64,000 bases of DNA from an uncultured Agathobacter sp. (GTDB lineage Bacteria; Bacillota; Clostridia; Lachnospirales; Lachnospiraceae), in NCBI GenBank assembly GCA_910587655.1, contig CAJUND010000003.1, positions 124,001 through 188,000 on the forward strand, read 5' to 3'. This document shows positions 47,608 to 56,371 of the stretch, piece by piece (positions within the stretch are counted from its first letter, which is position 1; the number at the start of each line of letters is the position of its first letter). A model generated the notes under the pieces. The model made no database searches. It was not told where the DNA came from and saw only the letters and a list, made by a program, of their open reading frames with translations. A program made the position numbers and the translations under genes.

Positions 47608-49533
47608 TCAGTTTAGTATTTTATTTGTTTCCAGTATCATTTCCTGAACGTCCTTTGCAATCTGTTCAAGCTCGTCCATTGACCTGCGGATACTCTGGCT
47701 GTTTTGTGAAGTTGCCTGCACGCCGGTAATCGCTTCTCCTGTTGCGGCAGTAAGTTCCTGTACGGTATCGTCAAAATTCTTCAGCACGCTGTTTACATTT
47801 GCGATTGCGCCCTGGATTCCTTCGTCGTTTTGTTTTGCATTCCCTACAGACGCCTTGGAATTATCAGAAAGTTCCCTGATACTGGATGCCACAACCGCAA
47901 AACCTCGTCCCGCCTCGCCTGCACGCGCCGCCTCAATCGCCGCATTCAGGGACAGCAGGTTAATCTGTCCGGCAATCTGTTCAACATTCTGCGTCATTTC
48001 GTTGTATTTTCCAATGCTCTGGTTAATTTCCTGCATTGCCTGCTCGATATGATGGTTCATCTCGTTCAGGCGTTCCATATGACCGGAAACACTCTGCATT
48101 TCCTGTGAACTCTTTTCACCTTCCTGCTCAATCTGCTCCACCTCTGTCTTTACTGCAGCAATATCCTCCAGCAGTCTGTTAAACATGTTCATGAGCTCAT
48201 TGTTCATGCCGATTACTTTGGTGTTGACTTCCTCGACCTTCCCGCGCTCATCGCGGATGGATTTCATCATATATTCATGGCAGTTTTCTTTTACGTTCAG
48301 TCCAAGCGCAATCGCCTCAGCCATATCACGGCAGGAAGGATAACCGCAGGCATGACAGTCAAAGTGTTTCTCTGTTTCTGTGTGTTTGCCCATGCTGACA
48401 AATGCCTTCTCAAGATCTTTTGCGGAAATATTCGGTTTTGCAATCCGGTGCTGCTCGTATTTGCGGATAAAATCATTCAGATTCAGGCTTTTGTCAAACT
48501 CTGCAAACTGTCTGTCTATTCCCTTTTTATCTGTCCCGTCCCTGCGGACTTTTCTGGCATAGCGTTCCACATCATGCATGATGTTGTTCATCGTAAACCG
48601 CTCATAATTCACTCCGGTTGCCGGTCCGCCATTACAGCCGTCCGCACAGTTTAACACGTCAAACACATCCGGCTTTTCCCTGTCGGGAATTGTTTCGTAA
48701 GTGTCCATGTCGTGATAAAGCCGGTCCGTCCCTTCTGAAGTGATAATATTAAGTTCCGGTGCATGAATCAGAAGGTTTCTCATCAGACCGCCCGGTTTTG
48801 AATAAATCGCCCCTTCCAGCCCCTGGCATTCGTCAAACTCAAACTCACTGTACACCTTAACCTCCGGAAGTTTCACCCCCCGGTCAACAAATATCTGCCT
48901 CAGATGCTCCATTGTCACGTTATAATCCACCAGTTTTGTTTCCTGAAATTCCTCGATTTTGGCAATACATGGGGAAAGAGCCGCGATTTTTCCACGGTAT
49001 CCCAGCACTTTACGCATATAGACTGCCATACAGAGCATCGGGCTGTGTACCGGCGAGAGATTCTTAAAAAGCCCCGGTCTGTGTTTTTTTACATAGTTTA
49101 CGACAGCAGCACACGGCTGTGAAATCAGTTTTGTCCCCGGATGCTTTTCCAGATAACGCAGGTGCGCCCAGGTACAGATATCTGCGCCAAAGCTGACGTC
49201 GTATATTTTTTTAATTCCCTGGTTGCGAAGCCACTGGAGCGCATGCCGCCAGTTCCCGTCAAATGCAATTTTAATGGAGGGCGCAGCAATCATTGCAATC
49301 TCCTGCCCCTTTTTCAGGTCTGCCAGAAAACGGTCCGTATCATCCTGGTATCCCCTTGCCTGATGTGAACATGCCCTGATGCATGCCCCGCATTTGATAC
49401 ATTTTTCATCATCAATTGTAATTTTTAATCCATTCCCGTCCACGCGGGCAATATTGGCGTCCTTTACCGGACAGGCACGCACGCAGGCATTACATCCCAC
49501 ACATTTGTCAGTATCTACAGTTATTACGCTCAT
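47608..49533 (-). CDS. Sensory [FeFe]-hydrogenase-like protein fused to a chemoreceptor signalling domain
   Basis: 641 residues, AAAGGATAATAAAC before the ATG. Two 4Fe-4S motifs (CVGCNACVRACP, CIKCGACIRACS; residues 11-56) precede a hydrogenase H-domain with L1 LISQPCAAVV (Cys141), L2 LSPCIAKIEEF (Cys189) and L3 LNCADGCNGG (Cys296, Cys300). All four H-cluster ligand cysteines are present, but the proton-transfer cysteine before Cys141 is proline. A further cluster domain (CHACGYPSC...C, 393-418) and the MCP hairpin INLLSLNAAIEAARAGEAGR complete it. Such proteins are thought to sense hydrogen or redox state and signal through CheA or other partners; no membrane helix is present. Confidence 0.88.
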   Translation of the reverse strand: MSVITVDTDKCVGCNACVRACPVKDANIARVDGNGLKITIDDEKCIKCGACIRACSHQARGYQDDTDRFLADLKKGQEIAMIAAPSIKIAFDGNWRHALQWLRNQGIKKIYDVSFGADICTWAHLRYLEKHPGTKLISQPCAAVVNYVKKHRPGLFKNLSPVHSPMLCMAVYMRKVLGYRGKIAALSPCIAKIEEFQETKLVDYNVTMEHLRQIFVDRGVKLPEVKVYSEFEFDECQGLEGAIYSKPGGLMRNLLIHAPELNIITSEGTDRLYHDMDTYETIPDREKPDVFDVLNCADGCNGGPATGVNYERFTMNNIMHDVERYARKVRRDGTDKKGIDRQFAEFDKSLNLNDFIRKYEQHRIAKPNISAKDLEKAFVSMGKHTETEKHFDCHACGYPSCRDMAEAIALGLNVKENCHEYMMKSIRDERGKVEEVNTKVIGMNNELMNMFNRLLEDIAAVKTEVEQIEQEGEKSSQEMQSVSGHMERLNEMNHHIEQAMQEINQSIGKYNEMTQNVEQIAGQINLLSLNAAIEAARAGEAGRGFAVVASSIRELSDNSKASVGNAKQNDEGIQGAIANVNSVLKNFDDTVQELTAATGEAITGVQATSQNSQSIRRSMDELEQIAKDVQEMILETNKILN

Positions 49534-49574
49534 GTTTATTATCCTTTTTATATATGAATCGACATTTATTTTCT

Positions 49575-49603
49575 ATTATACCAATCCTTCTTTCATCATT
49601 CAA
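49575..49603 (-). promoter_or_regulatory. Promoter of the sensory hydrogenase-SUFU operon
   Basis: Minus strand TTGAAT (49598-49603), 17-base spacer, perfect TATAAT (49575-49580), about 40 bases before the start. Confidence 0.65.
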
Positions 49604-49675
49604 TATTTTCGTTGTTTTTCGTCATAACATGAAAACAGGATGGAAAACGAATTTCCCATCCTTTTCATACAGGTT

Positions 49676-52213
49676 TTACTCTGCAGTCCTCATTCTCTCA
49701 ACGACACTGGCTTTCCTCATTTTCCGGCAGCTGGCATATGGTATGATTATGGAAAATACAAGCATTACCGGCAGACAGGCAAGCAGCGGCATGACGGTTC
49801 TTTGATAACTGAAGAACCAGATTTCCCCGGCAAGCATATGAATGACCGGTTCTGCCGCCAGGAAGTTTAATGCCAGCACAAGTGCCATGGTAAAGATGAC
49901 ATAGCAGACGCCTTCACAGACCATCATTGCCGAAAGCTGTTTTTCCGTCATTCCCACAGCCTCCATCATGGCAAATTCCCGTCTTCTTGCAAGCATTCCT
50001 GTTACAACCGCATTGATAAAGTTCATGATTCCAATCACTGCCAGAACACCGGCAAGCGAACCTCCGACAAGATAAATCATCCGGACAAACTGGTCAAATT
50101 CTTTCAGATAAAGGGATTTTGTTATGCAGGATAAACTGACCGACTGTTCGGTATAGTCCGTAAGCGCCTGTTCCACCTGCTCCCTCTGGTCCTCTTCCAC
50201 CTCAAGCACGCTGTAAAGCGCCCCCTGATCCTCATTATGTGCAAGCATGTCAGCCGATGGAATACAGACCGTCTCACTCACTGTACTGAAAGTCTGTGTT
50301 GTCAGCGGATACGGAAGCTCTGCAACTGCCATGACTTCATAAGACTTCTTTGTTCCGTCCGTAAATGTAACCTCCACGGACTCTCCCGGCATATGGGTAT
50401 CCAGACGTGAGTCTTCTTCCGATTCCGCCGCAATTGTGCTTCCGTACACAACTGCATAATCCCCGTCTGCAAATTTCCTTTTGTCTATTTCCCCGTCATA
50501 AACCATCATTGCATCCAGTGCAAAATCATCCACTCCGTATACATCCCCGTTCATTGTCCCGGAATCCAGATACCAGGACAGCTCTTCCTCATACATGGAA
50601 GGAATTTTTCCGTCCTTTTGCAGCTGCTTTAACTTCTGACGCACAGAATCCGGCATCCTGGTCTCTGCTGCCATCCAGTACAGGCTGTGCTGCGTCACTC
50701 CGTCCAGGCTGTCAAAATATGCCCGGTCCTCCTCACTGACTCCTGCATAATTTCTGTTCATTGCCGCAAAATTACGCACACTGGCGTCCTGGATACTAAT
50801 GTCCCCGACAATACTGTGGGAAACATATTTATCCGCATCAAAACTGTGGACAACCGTATAAATGCCGTTTACAAGAAGCAAAGATAATGACAGGGAAAGC
50901 ACAACAATAAATACCTTTTTCTTACTTCTGCCAAGTCCGGTCCACGCCATGTTCCAGACAGAAAAACGGTGAACTTTTCTGCGGCCTGCCCTCTTTTTTG
51001 TTTCCTGCTGTCCGTTATAGGAAACAGCCTCCACTGCTGAAACCTTCGCTGCCACACGGCAGGGTTTGCTGCAGCTGATAAATACGGTAAGCAGCGTAAA
51101 AACAGCCGCCAGCAGATAGATGACCGGGGATACGGAAAATGTATAACTGTTCTGCTCCATGGTTGACGTGTCCGCCACCAACGGAAACAGAAGCTTTCCC
51201 GTAACAGTTCCAAACACCAGTCCAAGCGGGATTCCTGCAAGGCTGAAAAATGCCGCCTGGTAACGGACCAGCTTCTTTAGCTGCCGTCCCGTGGTCCCAA
51301 TTGTTTTTAACAGACCGTAGCTGTGGATGTCAGCCACGATATTAATATAGAATACATTGTAAATAATCAGTCCGCCCGCAAGCAGAATTAATATCACAAT
51401 CCCGGCTCCTATGAAAAATGTCATCTGGTCCACGGAATCAAATGTATATGCCCAGTTAATTCCCACCATGGTTTCCTGTGGATCATATCCGTTCCTCACC
51501 AGCAGCTCCATGGTTTTTCCTTCAATGTCAAAGCTGTTTTTGAAGCTGAAATCGATCATCCAGTATCCGCTATAATCGTAGGTTTCCTCCCCTGCCGGCG
51601 TTTTTGGCGTCGGCGCGGCTTCATCACAAAATTCCCATGATACAAACGCCTGCTGTGCCATTGCGACCGGGTCTCCTTCCCAGAATCCGCAGAGGGTAAA
51701 CTCGTATGCAGCGGTCTCTTCCCCGGTCTGAAGGTCTATCTTTACCTTTTCCCCCAGTTTGTGCGGTATTTTCAGCTTATCCAGCGACCGGGTACTCATG
51801 GCGATATCCATCTTTTCCTTCGGCATGGTTCCGGTTGTCGGCAGGCAGAACATGTTGTCTGCATTTTCTTCTGTTGCATAATTTACTTCGGTCGGCACTG
51901 CCACAAGCTCCGGATTCATTGCATTGCCGACACTGATCCGGTAGGATACGTCCACGGTTTCCGGATCGTTTTTTATTTTTTCGTAATCCTCCGGCAGCAT
52001 CTGTTTCAGCCCCGCCATTGCCTTTCCGCCGACCTGGCGCATGGTTGCCATTTCCGAGGTTTTTATCATGCTCACCACTACAGAAAACAGGGTGGTAAAC
52101 ATCAGGGACGTCAGCAGGACAGCCAGCAGTATCACTGCATTTTTCTTTTTGTTTTCCCTAAGGGCTGCCCATGCTGTTTTCCGCAGTACTGTTTTATTTT
52201 TCACCTTACGCAT
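49676..52213 (-). CDS. ABC transporter permease, FtsX/MacB type
   Basis: 845 residues, GGAGGCGAGCC before the ATG. One N-terminal helix and a large external domain are followed by three helices of an FtsX repeat (about 270-400), another helix near 430 with a second external domain, and a final FtsX repeat of three helices (about 720-830; RREFAMMEAVGMTEKQLSAM). This duplicated arrangement is usual for Firmicute peptide-sensing or lipoprotein-type exporters. Its first 13 bases overlap the ATPase gene. Confidence 0.88.
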   Translation of the reverse strand: MRKVKNKTVLRKTAWAALRENKKKNAVILLAVLLTSLMFTTLFSVVVSMIKTSEMATMRQVGGKAMAGLKQMLPEDYEKIKNDPETVDVSYRISVGNAMNPELVAVPTEVNYATEENADNMFCLPTTGTMPKEKMDIAMSTRSLDKLKIPHKLGEKVKIDLQTGEETAAYEFTLCGFWEGDPVAMAQQAFVSWEFCDEAAPTPKTPAGEETYDYSGYWMIDFSFKNSFDIEGKTMELLVRNGYDPQETMVGINWAYTFDSVDQMTFFIGAGIVILILLAGGLIIYNVFYINIVADIHSYGLLKTIGTTGRQLKKLVRYQAAFFSLAGIPLGLVFGTVTGKLLFPLVADTSTMEQNSYTFSVSPVIYLLAAVFTLLTVFISCSKPCRVAAKVSAVEAVSYNGQQETKKRAGRRKVHRFSVWNMAWTGLGRSKKKVFIVVLSLSLSLLLVNGIYTVVHSFDADKYVSHSIVGDISIQDASVRNFAAMNRNYAGVSEEDRAYFDSLDGVTQHSLYWMAAETRMPDSVRQKLKQLQKDGKIPSMYEEELSWYLDSGTMNGDVYGVDDFALDAMMVYDGEIDKRKFADGDYAVVYGSTIAAESEEDSRLDTHMPGESVEVTFTDGTKKSYEVMAVAELPYPLTTQTFSTVSETVCIPSADMLAHNEDQGALYSVLEVEEDQREQVEQALTDYTEQSVSLSCITKSLYLKEFDQFVRMIYLVGGSLAGVLAVIGIMNFINAVVTGMLARRREFAMMEAVGMTEKQLSAMMVCEGVCYVIFTMALVLALNFLAAEPVIHMLAGEIWFFSYQRTVMPLLACLPVMLVFSIIIPYASCRKMRKASVVERMRTAE

Positions 52214-52887
52214 GGCTCGCCTCCTTTTACAATCCGCCCGTCCTCGATGCGGATGATCCGGTCTGCCATCTGCGCAATTTCCTCATTATGGGTAATCATG
52301 ACGATGGTCTGGGAAAAACGCTGTCCTGTGACTTTTAACAGTCCCAGCACGTCCTGGCTTGTTCTGGAATCAAGGTTTCCGGTCGGTTCATCGGCAAGCA
52401 GTATGGAAGGCTTTGTGGCAAGCGCACGTGCAATCGCCACTCTCTGCTGCTGGCCGCCGGAAAGCTGTCCCGGCATGCTCGTCAGTTTGCTTTCCAGTCC
52501 GAGCGCCTCGATAATCTTTTTCACGTACGGGCCGTCCACATCATTTCCATCCAGCCCGACCGGCAGGACGATGTTTTCGTATACATTTAAAACCGGCAGA
52601 AGGTTAAATGCCTGGAATACGAATCCGATTTTTCTCCTGCGGAATATGGTAAGCGCCTCGTCATTTAAGGCAAATATATCCTTGTCGTCAACGATGACTT
52701 TTCCCCCGGTGGGACGGTCCAGGCCTCCAAGCATATGTAAGAGCGTGGATTTTCCGCTGCCGCTGGTTCCGACGACCGCCATAAATTCCCCCTGCTCCAC
52801 AGCCAGGTTCACGCCGTCCAGCGCTTTTACCTGCCCTTCTCCTGAGCCGTAATACTTTTTCAGGTTTACTGTTTTTAATACTTCCAT
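52201..52887 (-). CDS. ABC transporter ATP-binding protein (MacB/LolD type)
   Basis: 228 residues from the ATG at 52887 (AAGGAGG upstream); the frame runs much further upstream without a start signal. Walker A GTSGSGKSTLLHMLGG, Q-loop FVFQAFNLLPVLNVYENI, signature LSGGQQQRVAIARALA, Walker B ILLADEPTGNLD and the H-loop VMITHNEEIA. It powers the FtsX-type permease encoded directly downstream. Substrate unknown; such pairs often expel antimicrobial peptides. Confidence 0.93.
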   Translation of the reverse strand: MEVLKTVNLKKYYGSGEGQVKALDGVNLAVEQGEFMAVVGTSGSGKSTLLHMLGGLDRPTGGKVIVDDKDIFALNDEALTIFRRRKIGFVFQAFNLLPVLNVYENIVLPVGLDGNDVDGPYVKKIIEALGLESKLTSMPGQLSGGQQQRVAIARALATKPSILLADEPTGNLDSRTSQDVLGLLKVTGQRFSQTIVMITHNEEIAQMADRIIRIEDGRIVKGGEPCVR

Positions 52888-52994
52888 TTTATACTGCACC
52901 TCCTTTTGATGAATACAATATAACATGGACATCTTTCCCTGTTCTTTCGAGAATATAACAGTTTTGTAAGAATTCACTGGTATTTCCGGTATAC

Positions 52995-53020
52995 AAAAAA
53001 GGACAGAAACCTGCCCTTTC
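52995..53020 (-). terminator. Terminator of the RelA/SpoT three-gene operon
   Basis: Minus strand hairpin AAAGGGCAG/CTGTCCTTT followed by a T run, 13 bases after the stop of the 181-residue protein gene. Confidence 0.75.
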
Positions 53021-53032
53021 CAAAAACAAAAT

Positions 53033-53578
53033 CTAATTCCGGCAATCTGCCGAATACTGGTATCCGCGTCCTGCCTCAAATGCCAGGATAATCATTTCTA
53101 TGCTTTTTGCGGAATAATCACGATATTTAAAATAATACAGAAGCGTCGCGGTAAAATTATCAACGGCTTCTTTTTTCAGATTTGAAACCGCAACATTTTC
53201 CGGCTGACGGAACAGATATCCTTTCAGTATTTCGGATGCAAACTGCTCATTGATAAAAACTGTTTCTTCTGCATTCTCTTCTTTTATCTGTATCGGCTTG
53301 TGTCTTAAAAGCCAGAAAATCGTATACGCATAGATTTTAGAATCATTTACTTTTTCAATTTCCTGAAACTCTTTCAGACGGTAGATATCCACAAAATAAT
53401 CAATAATTACATGATTCAGCAGGTCTTCTGAAACATATACATCATCCTGCAGTTCTTCCATTTCGATATAATCCTGCATCATATCATACAGCCATGCAAA
53501 ACGTTTTTCGATTCGTTCCTGTGTAAAATGCTCAACGATAAAATCATAGCTGTCAGCAGTCCGCACATGATTAGCCAT
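53033..53578 (-). CDS. Helical protein of unknown function, third gene of the RelA/SpoT operon
   Basis: 181 residues, AAAGGAGCAG before the ATG. Predicted almost entirely helical, acidic, with aromatic-rich segments (RFAWLYDMMQDYIEMEEL, IYAYTIFWLLRHKPIQ, TLLYYFKYRDYSAKS). No membrane segment and no recognised domain. Its start overlaps the 69-residue gene by eight bases. Position after a RelA/SpoT-domain gene makes it a candidate regulator or neutralising partner (inference). Confidence 0.6.
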   Translation of the reverse strand: MANHVRTADSYDFIVEHFTQERIEKRFAWLYDMMQDYIEMEELQDDVYVSEDLLNHVIIDYFVDIYRLKEFQEIEKVNDSKIYAYTIFWLLRHKPIQIKEENAEETVFINEQFASEILKGYLFRQPENVAVSNLKKEAVDNFTATLLYYFKYRDYSAKSIEMIILAFEAGRGYQYSADCRN

Positions 53579-53780
53579 GGTATTTCTGCTCCTTTATACG
53601 TTTATTTCCCAGATACCTGCAGCTTGAACCGAGGTAATCATGAAACCTTTCTTTATGAAGCTTTTCATATGCACCGGAAAATTCCACACCATGATTCGGG
53701 CGTCTGTCAACCAGAATCTCACCATTTTGGATTGCCATAATCAATTTTTTTCCCTTTTCTGCTCCTGATTTTCTCTTCAT
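53571..53780 (-). CDS. Small basic protein (69 aa), second gene of the RelA/SpoT operon
   Basis: 69 residues, strongly basic, containing GEILVDRRPNHGVEFSGAYE. A GAGAGGG site precedes the ATG at 53780; an internal ATG 14 codons on is an alternative. Separated from the RelA/SpoT gene by 12 bases and overlapping the next gene. Not recognised. Confidence 0.55.
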   Translation of the reverse strand: MKRKSGAEKGKKLIMAIQNGEILVDRRPNHGVEFSGAYEKLHKERFHDYLGSSCRYLGNKRIKEQKYHG

Positions 53781-53792
53781 AATGATTCCCTC

Positions 53793-54737
53793 TCACTGTA
53801 TGCGTTTTTGAAACTGCTCAAGAAGATAATGTATTTTGTCTATTCTATCAAAAAAAGGTTCCATTTGCAAGTCGAAGCCCTGATTTTTGCGGTATTTCCC
53901 GTCATCTCCATCCGTGACGGCTTCTGTCTCATAGATTTCCTGAATCATCTCACCCCAGTCATTGGCAGCATTAGTCAGCAGACAGAGAATATCTGACATT
54001 TCCTTTAGGGCAGCATGGCTCCGGTGCGCGTCATGTTTGTAAACAAAATTGTGGTCGCAGTCACTCCATGTCTCATCATAGATGGTTCTGGTCTGGATTT
54101 CAATATATGTATTCATGAAACTCACAATATAATGAATGCTTCTGTATCCGTTTTCTTTCAGATGCGTTTCCAGTCCGGCGTTCTCATACTCGGATATATC
54201 ATCGCCAGCGGCATGATATACTTTGGGCATTTCCGCAATCACTGCATGTTCCGCCATGGAATGCGGAATTAATTTATATTTATGATACATTTCCATGTCG
54301 GATACATACGGAAAGGCTTCCAGTATCTTTTCATGCAAATCCTTCCATCTTCCCCGGTAACTGATGATCAGTCTGATACCAACTAAATCTGTGAGAATAT
54401 CCTTATAATTTTCTCCGGTAATTTTGGAATAGCGGTTCGATTTGTCCCGCAGGTGGGCATGCCTTTTTTCAATCACTTTTTTCAGCAGGCTTTCCAGTGT
54501 TTTCACCCTGCTGGTCTGTAAATGAACGCCTGGAAATTCTTCTATTTTCTTTAGCAGTTCCTGCCTGACGTTGTCCAGTTCACTTTTGTATGAATCATAT
54601 CCAGTATATATTTTATGACAGATTTCCTCAATCTGATACCTGCCATTTATATCCATATCAACTTCGTTCATTTCGTGAATTTTATCACTCAGTTTCTTAT
54701 CTGTGATAAAACCAGACCAGTATTGTTTCCAGTTCAT
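53793..54737 (-). CDS. RelA/SpoT-domain nucleotidyltransferase (small alarmone synthetase-like)
   Basis: 314 residues, GAGGAATACT before the ATG. The synthetase fold is shown by TDLVGIRLIISYRGRW (about 117-132), GYRSIHYIV (197-205) and EIQTRTIYDETWSDCDHNF (213-231). No hydrolase, TGS or ACT domain is present. Small enzymes of this kind make (p)ppGpp; the toxic ToxSAS branch instead makes ppApp or pyrophosphorylates tRNA and is neutralised by an adjacent antitoxin. The conserved close-packed neighbours make the toxic type possible, but sequence alone does not decide. Confidence 0.82.
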   Translation of the reverse strand: MNWKQYWSGFITDKKLSDKIHEMNEVDMDINGRYQIEEICHKIYTGYDSYKSELDNVRQELLKKIEEFPGVHLQTSRVKTLESLLKKVIEKRHAHLRDKSNRYSKITGENYKDILTDLVGIRLIISYRGRWKDLHEKILEAFPYVSDMEMYHKYKLIPHSMAEHAVIAEMPKVYHAAGDDISEYENAGLETHLKENGYRSIHYIVSFMNTYIEIQTRTIYDETWSDCDHNFVYKHDAHRSHAALKEMSDILCLLTNAANDWGEMIQEIYETEAVTDGDDGKYRKNQGFDLQMEPFFDRIDKIHYLLEQFQKRIQ

Positions 54738-54776
54738 AGTATTCCTCGCATATATGCAAATTCTGATAATTTCAAA

Positions 54777-54805
54777 ATTATAGCACTATTTCTGCATTTT
54801 TACAA
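54777..54805 (-). promoter_or_regulatory. Strong promoter of the RelA/SpoT operon
   Basis: Minus strand TTGTAA (54800-54805), 17-base spacer, perfect TATAAT (54777-54782), 40 bases before the start codon. Confidence 0.7.
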
Positions 54806-54890
54806 CAGCCTTTGCAAAATACGGTCATAACGTTCCATTTAACAATAGTGTACTCTCTTTTACCGACTGCTACAACAACATATTTATCTT

Positions 54891-55745
54891 TTACCGCGGC
54901 AGAAACACCTGGAAACGGCTGCCGCCGGCATTTGAAATCACCTTGATATACCCTCCCTGCCCTTCCACAATCTCTCTTGCAAGGAAAAGTCCGACGCCCA
55001 CACCGTCTTCATACGCCACATGTTTCCCACGGTAAAAACGGGCAAAGATTTGCGGAATCTCTTCCTCCGGTATTCCAGCCCCGCGGTCACGGATTTCTAT
55101 GCCCGCAAACATTTCACCGGAAAATACGCGGATGGTCACAGTGGTATTTTCCGGTGAATATTTAATGGCATTGTCCAGAATATTTCCAACCGCTTCCTGC
55201 GTCCATTTACTGTCAAATACTGCCGTGGTTCCATCCCCGTCCGTCTGCAGTTCCAGCGTCATGTTGCGTGCTTTAGCCTGTTCTTCTTTTGCTGACGCCG
55301 CCAGTTCTGCCAAATGGCAGACAGAATCTTTTTTCGGTGTAAACTGAAAAGTCCCCGCTTCCAGGCGCGAGGTCTTTACCAGGGACTGGATCAGGAAGTC
55401 CAGCTTGCCGGAATAATACAGAATCTGGTTTAAAAGCTCCCGGCTCTCCCCGTCCAGGTTCTGTTCCGACAGCAGCTGTCCGTATAAAAGGATATTGGAA
55501 AGCGGGGTTTTTGTCTGGTGGGAAATATCGGTTACCAGTGCCTGGATATTTTTCCGTTCCTCTTCCTGCTTTTTTGCTGACATCCTGGAACTGGCAAGGT
55601 AACGCTTCCATTTTACTTCCAGCTTTGACAGCTCGCTTTCGTCATAATCCGACTCCTCGAACTCCCCCGAAACTGCATCCTCCAGCATTTGGTTAATTCT
55701 TTCATATTCTTTTCTGCGCACTCTTCCATTCATACCCAATTCCAT
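54891..55745 (-). CDS. Cytosolic sensor histidine kinase
   Basis: 284 residues; ATGs at 55745 and 55733 are equally likely. No membrane helix. HisKA with DISHQTKTPLSNILLY (phospho-acceptor histidine), N box VGNILDNAIKYS, then RDRGAGIPEEEI and GVGVGLFLARE. It overlaps the response regulator gene by about 44 bases and pairs with it. With no sensor domain visible, the signal probably comes through a partner protein. The symporter encoded upstream is one candidate (inference). Confidence 0.88.
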   Translation of the reverse strand: MELGMNGRVRRKEYERINQMLEDAVSGEFEESDYDESELSKLEVKWKRYLASSRMSAKKQEEERKNIQALVTDISHQTKTPLSNILLYGQLLSEQNLDGESRELLNQILYYSGKLDFLIQSLVKTSRLEAGTFQFTPKKDSVCHLAELAASAKEEQAKARNMTLELQTDGDGTTAVFDSKWTQEAVGNILDNAIKYSPENTTVTIRVFSGEMFAGIEIRDRGAGIPEEEIPQIFARFYRGKHVAYEDGVGVGLFLAREIVEGQGGYIKVISNAGGSRFQVFLPR

Positions 55746-56367
55746 ACACCGTCCGAATATATTTTTCCTCTTTTGTTTCCAGCTTGTCCCGCAGCCGTTT
55801 GATGGTTACGGACAGTGCGTTTTCATCAATAAAATCAGACTGCTGCCACACATAGTCCAGAAGCCTCTCCCTTGTAACGGCATGTCCTTCGTTTTCCACA
55901 AGGATATACAAAAGTCTTTGTTCCGTCCGGCTTAAGTCTGTTTTTTGCCCGCCCTTCCAGAACTCCATGCGGGTAAAATTAAAACGTAAGTCCCCGCAGG
56001 AATATTCCGTCTGAGCGTTTTTTTCCTTTAATATTTTTTCCACCCGGACGCGGAGTACTGCCAGGGAAAACGGTTTTGTCATGTAATCCTGCGCGCCAAG
56101 CTCCAGTCCTGCCACTTCATCCATTTCGCTGTCGTTTGCCGTCAGTACCAGTACCGGAACCTGCGAACGCTGCCGCAGGTTTTTCAGGTAATCCAGTCCG
56201 TTTCCGTCCGGAAGATTAATATCCAGAATGACTAAGTCCATCTGTGACACGTCCTCTGCTTCTGCAAGCGTATAAAAGGAATAAAATTCATAATCCTCCC
56301 GCTTAAGCGCAAGCGCTATTCCGTTATTCAATCCCCTGTCATCCTCAATAATTGCAATTTTCTCCAT
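55702..56367 (-). CDS. OmpR-family response regulator
   Basis: 221 residues. Receiver with IIEDD, phospho-acceptor aspartate in VILDINLPDGNGLDY, LTAND and MTKPF, then a winged-helix DNA-binding domain (LSRTEQRLLYILVENEG, ALSVTIKRLRDKL, VYGIGYEW). AAGGCT lies close to the ATG. It follows the symporter gene by four bases, so the two-component system is co-transcribed with transport genes it may control. Confidence 0.92.
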   Translation of the reverse strand: MEKIAIIEDDRGLNNGIALALKREDYEFYSFYTLAEAEDVSQMDLVILDINLPDGNGLDYLKNLRQRSQVPVLVLTANDSEMDEVAGLELGAQDYMTKPFSLAVLRVRVEKILKEKNAQTEYSCGDLRFNFTRMEFWKGGQKTDLSRTEQRLLYILVENEGHAVTRERLLDYVWQQSDFIDENALSVTIKRLRDKLETKEEKYIRTVYGIGYEWKSAQKRI

Positions 56368-56371
56368 AGCC

